Below, piece by piece: positions 61,801 to 64,000 of a stretch of 64,000 nt of DNA (position 1 is the first letter of the stretch; each line of letters opens with the position of its first letter). Below the pieces are notes generated by a model. The model was not told where the DNA came from. It was given only the letters and a program-made list of their open reading frames with translations, and made no database searches. The DNA is from Siderastrea radians (taxonomy: Eukaryota; Cnidaria; Anthozoa; Scleractinia; Rhizangiidae). Made by a program: the position numbers and the translations under genes. The stretch covers positions 59,090,358 to 59,154,357 of the forward strand of contig OZ024889.1 in the NCBI GenBank assembly GCA_964017195.1. Direction: 5' to 3'.

Positions 61801-61989
61801 GCAAATATTCTTACCGTACTGTGTCTGATGTAAGTCGAATTGCTGCATCCTAAACACGGGAAATTCATGAGCCGCCATTACGGGCGACGCAGGCCCGCTC
61901 AGAAGAACTACTGGGACAACAAACAGCACAGATATAGAAACAGGAAAGTTTCGGAACAGCTCGAAAAAATCAGACACGTTCTCCCACAT
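30684..61989 (-). CDS. NCLN: Nicalin (BOS translocon complex subunit), 16 exons
   Basis: Exons, minus strand: 61815-61989, 60193-60386, 58682-58826, 57559-57653, 56046-56129, 44967-45040, 41738-41767, 41280-41368, 40221-40345, 39040-39224, 35367-35454, 34858-34896, 33584-33691, 31825-31880, 31290-31343, 30684-30810. All introns are GT..AG, phases agree, and the sum is 1668 nt, or 555 residues (human 563). Seen: an N-terminal signal/anchor (about 17-40), then [108 protein letters not shown] and DPEFVFYD, and a C-terminal membrane segment [20 protein letters not shown]. By family knowledge it is a nicastrin-like, catalytically inert aminopeptidase-fold protein of the ER membrane that works with NOMO and TMEM147 in multipass-protein insertion. 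I chose ATG at 61989; an in-frame TTG at 62001 was not used. Exon 16 has an internal GTATGT, but read-through gives the conserved-looking tail [11 protein letters not shown]. Introns are packed with transposons. Exons 13-16 are duplicated at 13800-15423. Confidence 0.95.
31512..31810. repeat. GACT/TTGA tetranucleotide repeat (unit B)
   Basis: Counterpart of 14604-14906, in nicalin intron 14. It ends 14 nt before the exon 14 donor (31825), so length changes here lie very near a splice site. Confidence 0.9.
32211..33541. mobile_element. TTAA-flanked piggyBac-like non-autonomous element
   Basis: TTAA at 32207-32210 and 33542-33545 brackets 1331 bp whose ends are CCGGCC and GGCCGG. TTAA target duplication with short TIRs is the hallmark of piggyBac-type elements. 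No transposase frame is seen. It lies in nicalin intron 13 and is absent from unit A. About 25 bp beyond the right TTAA is also missing in A, so the exact empty site is not clean. Confidence 0.55.
33810..34213. mobile_element. Complete MITE spanning the duplication breakpoint
   Basis: Perfect 17-bp TIRs, TTAAGGACGGTGCCTCC at 33810 and its reverse complement ending at 34213. The interior is non-coding. Similarity to unit A covers only its first 69 bp. A right-half relative is at 59426-59600. It lies in nicalin intron 12. Confidence 0.85.
34248..34436. mobile_element. MITE with ACAGTCAACTCT ends
   Basis: ACAGTCAACTCTTG at 34248 and an inverted GAGAGTTGACTGT ending near 34436 enclose about 190 non-coding bp in nicalin intron 12. 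The CAGT-type ends and nearby TA suggest a Tc1/pogo-type MITE. The superfamily is inferred. Confidence 0.55.
35095..35306 (-). mobile_element. tRNA-derived SINE (coral type), antisense
   Basis: On the minus strand the head reads GGCGCAGTGGTGAGAGCACT, then TGCCTCCCACCAATGTGG and a B-box-like GTCTGATTCCCGGACCC. The body contains AAGGTTTTTCTCCGGTTCC and ends CTCAAAAACCAACGTTTCC. I recognise this head and body from SINEs common in stony-coral genomes; no database check was possible. It lies in nicalin intron 11. Confidence 0.75.
35625..36853. mobile_element. TTAA-flanked MITE (CCCTTTGAGCCC end), itself interrupted
   Basis: It starts after TTAA at 35621-35624 with CCCTTTGAGCCC and ends at 36853 with GAGCTTAAAGGG followed by TTCA (a mutated TTAA). 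It resembles the short element at 38635-38836, sharing ends and the internal ATTTCTTATGG and GGAGAAT stretches. The element at 35678-36699 has inserted into it. Confidence 0.5.
35678..36699. mobile_element. TIR element with CAGGGTCTGGAAGG ends
   Basis: CAGGGTCTGGAAGG at 35678 and its inverse ending at 36699 are flanked on both sides by TAGTAC (35672-35677, 36700-36705). Near both ends the interior repeats ATCCCGCATCCCGCA-like motifs. A CAGGG terminus suggests hAT-like, but a 6-bp duplication does not fit the usual 8 bp. No transposase seen. Confidence 0.6.
36877..37501. mobile_element. TTAA-flanked piggyBac-like MITE (CCCTTAGG ends)
   Basis: TTAA at 36873-36876 and 37502-37505. The ends CCCTTAGGCTACC and (inverted) CCCTTAGGATACC enclose 625 non-coding bp in nicalin intron 10. 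Confidence 0.7.
37968..38112. repeat. 145-bp intronic repeat, copy 1 (intron 10)
   Basis: Contains GTTGCAAAGTTCTCTTCCAC, AAGAATGGCTTTTGACAAAG and GATTCATGGAGAAAGGGATT. Three further copies lie in introns 6, 4 and 2, all in one orientation. Similarity to copy 3 runs about 80 bp further right (AAGTCTTCATGAG...CAGTTTCT). No protein or RNA family recognised. Confidence 0.8.
38635..38836. mobile_element. 202-bp TTAA-flanked MITE (CCCTTTAAGCCCT ends)
   Basis: TTAA at 38631-38634 and 38837-38840. CCCTTTAAGCCCT is mirrored by AGGGCTTTAAGGG. A compact piggyBac-like MITE in nicalin intron 10. Confidence 0.75.
40917..41056. repeat. (TATAG)n microsatellite
   Basis: About 28 uninterrupted copies of a TATAG pentamer in nicalin intron 8, between exon 8 (ends 41280) and exon 9 (starts 40345). 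Open frames through it are artefacts of the 5-nt unit. Confidence 0.95.
41084..41222. mobile_element. Probable pogo-type MITE (CAGTGGAACCCC end)
   Basis: On the minus strand the right end reads TTACAGTGGAACCCCAGTG, and the left part repeats GTTATAATGGGGGTTTGTTA. Such ends are typical of pogo/Tigger-derived MITEs in invertebrates. The left terminus is not sharp. Confidence 0.35.
42245..42385. repeat. 145-bp intronic repeat, copy 2 (intron 6)
   Basis: Same unit as at 37968-38112. It has a shorter right part, ending near GATTCATGGGGAAAGAT. Confidence 0.8.
42718..44756. mobile_element. GGGTGC-end TIR element, long form
   Basis: The left end GGGTGCACTCTTTTGGGACT and a right end whose inverse begins GGGTGCATTTG match the short element at 58975-59349. 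The interior repeats GGAATAG and ATTCCGTTCATTCTGCTCCC. It differs from the short form by extra DNA (about 42930-43290) and by the fold-back element at 43366-44683 inserted near its right end. It lies in nicalin intron 6. No transposase recognised. Confidence 0.65.
43366..44683. mobile_element. Fold-back (MULE-like) element with CAGACTG repeats
   Basis: TIRs of roughly 190 bp begin CGGTCAGTACAAAACGCAGA on the left and, inverted, CGGTCAGTACAAAACGCACA on the right. They are built from repeats of GCAGACTGCAGACT and GGTACAAAATGCAGACTG. An exact 10-bp direct repeat TTTTTTGAAA flanks it (43356-43365, 44684-44693). Long TIRs with a 9-10 bp duplication point to Mutator-like elements. The 900-bp core has only a 90-codon frame of no known family. 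Confidence 0.75.
44770..44888 (-). mobile_element. Possible tRNA-derived SINE, antisense
   Basis: The minus strand reads GTGGAGGCTGGGTGCTCAAG ... GACTTTCAATCTGAATGCC ... GTTCAATCCTGGCCTCTGCC. This resembles a degraded tRNA A box, anticodon arm and B box. Damaged and uncertain. Confidence 0.35.
45041..47994. other. Nicalin intron 5, 3' part
   Basis: No gene or exon recognised in about 3 kb upstream (plus-strand sense) of the nested transposon block. A small inverted motif, GACTTAGCCGCCAT/ATGGCGGCTAAGTC, lies at about 45539-45650. It may belong to an undefined repeat. Confidence 0.45.
49412..50704 (+). CDS. gag-like protein of the YR retrotransposon
   Basis: 430 residues from ATG at 49412; the frame is also open upstream without ATG. 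The N-terminal half is Ala/Ser/Pro-rich and probably disordered. A conserved-looking block (about 205-345) has [20 protein letters not shown] and [18 protein letters not shown], as in gag proteins of DIRS-order elements of metazoans. The C-terminus carries a C-X7-C-X6-C-X3-H finger (from about residue 367) followed at once by a C-X2-C-X3-H-X4-C knuckle and a basic Ser-rich tail, fitting RNA binding. The pol frame lies downstream and is not fused. Confidence 0.8.
   Translation: MGSRGTNNSLQTAPPLPTASSGEAAPLQNARSSAGENVVPPTSLQASHASLQSTGPAVAGVSPELVALISQTVQAALAAERASASAAAIATSLSNSTAVIPSSDTPPCSVGVPDALPSLASSAASLLAAGTGFGVQSVQGRPSHSLVVPSFVSTFAPPSMSSFASSASTTNVCSSQSGAIRDIAARSVGQPASLLDHPFVVGPGFSPVPAKIVAQIVAGKYVDLGELLAVNLLQKESEPQLLFDGRLVLTSQPKKQRRKIEDIASWMEAFSIFALILVTHFPHRWKDLLQYQLLILRTFRHFSGKVWLAYDQAFREHAAATRLTDWSCMNVQLFNFHAAGSSVRESSLAQSIEHPEPLGSSSSAVVCISWNKGRCTAPFASCRYAHRCTVCSGSHRATTCSRRPSKDSHDDRKRRDSSPGSSSGAKARRS
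50941..52743 (+). CDS. Reverse transcriptase-RNase H of the YR retrotransposon
   Basis: Open for about 600 codons. The first 60 include a poly-Phe stretch from a T-run (51053-51071) and are probably not translated. The conserved part starts near 51124 ([19 protein letters not shown]). RT motifs: [41 protein letters not shown] and the YLDD active site in [11 protein letters not shown]. RNase H: the acidic set in [20 protein letters not shown] and ADALSR. A long pyrimidine tract ending TTCTCCTTAG just before 51125 looks like a splice acceptor, so pol may be reached by splicing from gag. The frame ends 28 nt inside the YR frame. Confidence 0.88.
   Translation: MLYFVNRAGASSIFVCLARFYVAFVPVTSFIIKHIYSFFFFFFFFTLWPVFPVFYSLLFSLGGPFFHPVSVVSPLNVAQFASELVGHPDRQAVSVVLQGLQYGFRLGFRPTRRLKAAKRNKPSAFQNPKVIDDYLAHEVSRCRVAGPFPSSPIPNLQVSSFGVIPKKGQPGKWRLIVDLSSPGGYSVNDGISADEFSMHYIKLDQIIRMVAKHGPGAMMAKFDVEAAYRNVAVHPEDRYLLGMKWRGQFFVDLALPFGLRSAPYIFNSIADMVEWIIINRYNVADLMHYLDDFLTAGPARSNQCANNLQTALAVCRSLGLPLHPGKCVGPLTCLTVLGIELDSTQQVARLPADKLVALKELIQLWRNKRWCTRRQLESLIGHLHHAAKVVWPGRTFLRRMIDLLCCFRTRDHPIRLNLEFHKDIQWWSDFLTSWHGVSFWLFPGMFASTDVEVTSDAAGSLGFGAYFKNEWFSGAWGPSQCDQSIAYKELFPVVVASHVWGPQWHRCHVLFRSDNEAVVHILTSRTSKIPCIMQLLRHLLSAAARYNFTFTAVHLPGIHNSIADALSRFHWQEFRRLAPKALPHPAPIPQQLWDLLISPP
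52716..53702 (+). CDS. Tyrosine recombinase of the YR retrotransposon
   Basis: 328 residues from ATG at 52716, overlapping the end of pol by 28 nt in another frame. The N-terminal core-binding part has [14 protein letters not shown]. The catalytic set looks complete: Arg158 (FLRSAEF), His273 and Arg276 (HSFRIGAA), Trp299 (GRW) and Tyr307 (AYLSYIR). By family knowledge the enzyme integrates a circular cDNA in place of a DDE integrase. Together with the open gag and pol this suggests a recently active element. Downstream about 530 bp is non-coding. Confidence 0.9.
   Translation: MGPFDISTLEAQCHNLLVHGLASSTRNSYASGQRKFHNFCIQLGKIHPSGSPCPVDEWTLCLFTTFLANTVQYSTIKVYLSAVRSLHIDQGFPDPLVNCLRLQRVLRGVKRTQGDASSQRLPITDDVMVVIFKALDLNIPDHCLFWAACCLAYFGFLRSAEFTVPNLASFSPSIHLGVADISVDSSSSPSCLRVRIKASKTDPFRKGCFVHIGRGTYPLCALQALLSYLTIRGNGPGPLFLLQDGRPLSRALLTDWLRRILSSAGIPGNFSSHSFRIGAATVAARNGIPDHQIQALGRWTSSAYLSYIRTPAETLSKLSKQLTAGVTS
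54631..55395 (+). pseudogene. CENP-B/Jerky-type (pogo) transposase remnant
   Basis: The 3' part of the outer transposon's transposase. After the duplicated CATTAGCGAG it reads [19 protein letters not shown] (end of the helix-turn-helix), then [19 protein letters not shown] (CENP-B-type HTH). After an unrelated or spliced stretch come [18 protein letters not shown] and, with stops between, [19 protein letters not shown], the first Asp block of the DDE domain. Stop codons (for example just after MSAR) and loss of the remaining DDE domain make it dead. The matching N-terminal piece, ending AKEYGISE, is at about 48230-48314. Confidence 0.75.
55572..56016. mobile_element. MITE with AGNGGGGYGGYGAATGGT ends
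   Basis: Left AGAGGGGCGGTGAATGGT; right, inverted, AGCGGGGTGGCGAATGGT. The interior has several TCTCGGAGTCT-like words. It ends 30 bp from the nicalin exon 5 donor (56046). Confidence 0.65.
56378..56504. mobile_element. Hairpin MITE, arms about 45 bp
   Basis: GTTGTGGTTCAATTTTATCC and the following bases are mirrored by an arm ending GGATAAAATTGAACCACAAC, with a short loop. The whole 127 bp would fold into one hairpin. It lies in nicalin intron 4. Confidence 0.8.
56697..56845. repeat. 145-bp intronic repeat, copy 3 (intron 4)
   Basis: Same unit as at 37968-38112, continuing right with sequence similar to the flank of copy 1 (AAGTCTTCATGAG). Confidence 0.8.
58631..58665. repeat. 12-bp stem hairpin next to the exon 3 donor
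   Basis: TTAATCCCTGAT (58631-58642) and its exact inverse (58654-58665). It lies in nicalin intron 3, 15 bp from the donor (58680-58681). It could affect splicing if it folds in the pre-mRNA; that is inference. Confidence 0.6.
58975..59349. mobile_element. 375-bp MITE with GGGTGC ends, short form
   Basis: GGGTGCGTTCTTTTGGGACT on the left; inverted GGGTGCATTCTTTTGGGACT on the right. TAT flanks both sides (58972-58974, 59350-59352), a possible 3-bp duplication. Related to 42718-44756. It lies in nicalin intron 2. Confidence 0.85.
59426..59600. mobile_element. Right-half fragment of the TTAAGGACRGTGCCTCC MITE
   Basis: It matches the right part of 33810-34213 from TTTTTGGATTC to the terminal GGAGGCACTGTCCTTAA; the left half is missing. 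It lies in nicalin intron 2. Confidence 0.7.
59967..60115. repeat. 145-bp intronic repeat, copy 4 (intron 2)
   Basis: Same unit as at 37968-38112. It ends 78 bp from the exon 2 donor (60193). Confidence 0.8.
60767..61110. mobile_element. Possible MITE with TAAAGGCCTATTTACA-like ends
   Basis: The left TAAAGGCCTATTTACAC and the right, inverted, TAAGGCTGGTTTACATG match imperfectly. GATTTGTTGGC-type words repeat inside. It lies in nicalin intron 1. Confidence 0.45.
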
Positions 61990-62009
61990 GTTTCCTTGCA
62001 AACAAACAG

Positions 62010-62213
62010 CTAAAAATCACGAGGTATTGTTGAATTTTCTGTTACAAGTGTCACAATGAACTCGCGTGAGGCTTTTCGAATGAAGCGTACTGTCTGAACA
62101 CGTGTTGTTCCAGGTAAGCGGTTTTTTAGCAGAGGAACCCAGTCTTCTAACTCACTGCCCGTCTGGAGGAATGGAAGGGGTGGGTACTTGTAGTCAGTGA
62201 TGACATGTGACAT
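62010..62213 (-). CDS. Small frame just upstream of nicalin (uORF or small protein)
   Basis: 67 residues from ATG at 62213 (starting MSHVITDYKYPPLPFLQ) to a TAG at 62010, 20 nt before the nicalin ATG. The frame is also open about 30 codons further upstream without ATG. The composition looks protein-like, with KYPPLPFL, ELEDWVPLLKNRLPG and FIRKASREFIVTLV, but I recognise no family. It could be a long upstream ORF in the nicalin 5' UTR, part of an alternative first exon, or chance. Confidence 0.3.
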   Translation of the reverse strand: MSHVITDYKYPPLPFLQTGSELEDWVPLLKNRLPGTTRVQTVRFIRKASREFIVTLVTENSTIPRDF

Positions 62214-62255
62214 CCCGGGTATGGCATGGGATAAGTAACTTTTTAATTGTTTCAA

Positions 62256-63710
62256 CTCTTTTATTTCAGAAATTTTGTTACGACCACAGTTACGCTTGGA
62301 TCAAAATAATCTGTCTGGAACAACTCAAACTGGCGTATATTTAGGCGAGGGGAGAGTAGGGATTTATCTCTATCTTCATGGGAGACATGTCAGTCTGAGG
62401 AATCCCAGATGTCAAGGCAGACTTTAAAGGATCCCGAATGCGGGTTTGGCAAGATACAGGGATACTAGAAAATCAAGGCAACATGTAGCATACTAAAAGT
62501 ATATAAAAGGTGCATGCAGGAAGGTAACTGAAGTCTTTGCTGGGACGAGGGATGACAAATGGCAAATCACGACTCAAGTAGCTTTGTGCCACGCTTATGT
62601 GGGATCAGAATGGGGATTCTGACAGGTACAGAATGGTGAATAAAACAAGCAGTCGAAATGCATGTGCTCTCTTGGACAAAGAAAACTGTTTGCAATGGAG
62701 AGATGTTCCCTGTGGGGGAGAGGAGTACCCAAGAGAGTTTTATGAGGGGAGGTACCCCCACCCCAAAAGGCTTGAACCCTAATCCTTTACTATACTGATA
62801 TCTATATATTTTTGCTATCAAAATGGTAACCTTTTCCTATACCTACAGCATAGAACAAAAACTGGAGCCTTTTTTGCTTCAAAACCAAGGTTAAAACAGT
62901 AAATCATCATGGGCTTTTAGTCCCTTGAACTATCCAAGTTCTCAAATATTTTTGCATAGTGATTTCTGCAAAAATTACCAAACCTCCTTAGTAATTAAAC
63001 TTCGCTGCTATCTCTGTCAGGTGTATTCCACATCTGTAAGGTGTATTTCAGCAACACTTTTAAATACTAAAACAACAAATTTCCCTACCCTTTTGAATAC
63101 TGCATGAGCGAAAAGGCATTCCTTTTAGGTGGGGCGTCCATTCAGCCCATCATAGAGAGCCCCCCCCAACAAAATGTTGATATCAACATGAAGGGGGAAG
63201 GGGAAACGGGGAAGGGGGAAGGGGTATTTGAGGAAAGGTTACTTTACAGTAGTTCAATTTAGACTCCCAGCTATTTTATTGAATCCCATTTATATCCAGT
63301 CCCAGGTAAATAAAACAGCCAGGACTTTAGCCTGTCTTTATGCATATTTTGGTGCAGTGCATTCAGGCACCTAAACTATTATTACTGGTAATTTTTTCTG
63401 CACAAGAAAGCAAAGCTAAGAAATGGAGAACAAAATAAATTAATTCTAATGGTTTATTTCCTGCTATTTAAAATTTATAGCTACATATTATCACAAGTGT
63501 TTACAACACCAAGAATAAAAATAGCTAGTCCACATAAACAGTGAAAGAAGGAAAACAGAAATAAATAAATCTATATTTTTACAACCTCATAATCATTGAC
63601 TTATCACAAAACATTATTTTAAATACATGTACAGGAACAAGCTCCCATTACGTGGAAACAGACTTTAAACTGGCCACATGCAACACGAAATACATTCAGT
63701 AATAAAATCT
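62256..63710. other. Intergenic region upstream of nicalin
   Basis: No gene seen. The nicalin promoter should lie at the left of this stretch, but no core motif was identified. G-rich simple sequence (GGGGAAGGGGG-like) occurs at about 63190-63225. Confidence 0.4.
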
Positions 63711-63799
63711 TTAAGGTCTACTTGTCCTTTTAAGCCTGCTGCTCAATTCCATAACTTGTAGTTCCACTTTGCTCGGCAACTCTGGGTCTGAAAAGTACT
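63711..63799 (-). CDS. Candidate terminal exon of an upstream neighbour gene
   Basis: On the minus strand a pyrimidine-rich acceptor (CTTCCTTTTTCAG) at 63800 is followed by an open phase: AG, then YFSDPELPSKVELQVMELS and a basic tail RLKRTSRP, then TAA at 63711. Composition and splice signal suggest the last coding exon of a gene that continues beyond the window. The family is not recognised. Confidence 0.5.
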
Positions 63800-64000
63800 C
63801 TGAAAAAGGAAGCAATCATAAAAATAAGTTTGATGAAGATACCACAGACTTGCAACGTCCAGGCCTGGGGGGGGGGGGATGACTCCCACACGAAAGGGAT
63901 GGGGATGCTCGTCAGAAATTTAGAATTAAAACCCTAAAGGAGACCAATCTGGACATGGCTCAGGGTTTTTTTGACCCCTAAGGGAGACCATGCTAAAACA
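63800..64000. other. Right edge, repeat-like
   Basis: Probably intron of the neighbour gene. A G-run (63869-63880) is followed by ACCCTAAAGGAGACCAATCT and a related CCCCTAAGGGAGACCATGCT, which look like part of a dispersed repeat cut by the window end. Confidence 0.4.

Overview
The window is animal nuclear DNA, most likely from a cnidarian and probably a stony coral. It is AT-rich, its genes are split by spliceosomal introns with GT/AG ends, its tRNA-derived SINEs look coral-like, and it carries many MITEs and tyrosine-recombinase (YR) retrotransposons. The species cannot be fixed from sequence alone. Nothing is prokaryotic: there are no operons, ribosome-binding sites or CRISPR arrays.

The main host gene is nicalin (NCLN) on the minus strand. 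I rebuilt it from 16 exons between 61989 and 30684. All exon phases agree and give 555 residues, close to the 563 of human nicalin. Its introns hold most of the mobile DNA in the right half. Intron 5 (56045-45041) contains a three-layer nest: a pogo/Tigger-like DNA transposon (47995-55502), broken in its transposase frame by a TIR element with a 10-bp target duplication (48315-54620), which contains a nearly intact Ngaro-like YR retrotransposon (about 49240-54240) with gag, RT-RNase H and YR frames.

The left half is a tandem segmental duplication. Unit A (about 3038-15589) and unit B (about 16036-33878) both hold, in order, an O-fucosyltransferase-like gene (minus), a LINE relic, a two-exon class A GPCR gene (plus) and the last four NCLN exons (minus). 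In unit B every gene is open. In unit A the fucosyltransferase has several frameshifts, the GPCR has one extra A in a run, and the NCLN part is an orphan 3' fragment whose first acceptor is AG to TG. The right breakpoint lies inside a MITE. Since duplication, B gained a DIRS-like YR relic (about 18470-22240) and a TTAA-flanked piggyBac-like element (32211-33541). A gained a (AAT)n-bearing insertion and a short TIR MITE.

At the right end, a short frame stops 20 nt before the NCLN start codon, and a likely terminal exon of another minus-strand gene lies at 63711-63799. The leftmost 2 kb shows no convincing gene. The host genes do not form a pathway: nicalin is an ER translocon-complex subunit, the fucosyltransferase-like protein should be Golgi or ER, and the receptor should be at the cell surface.
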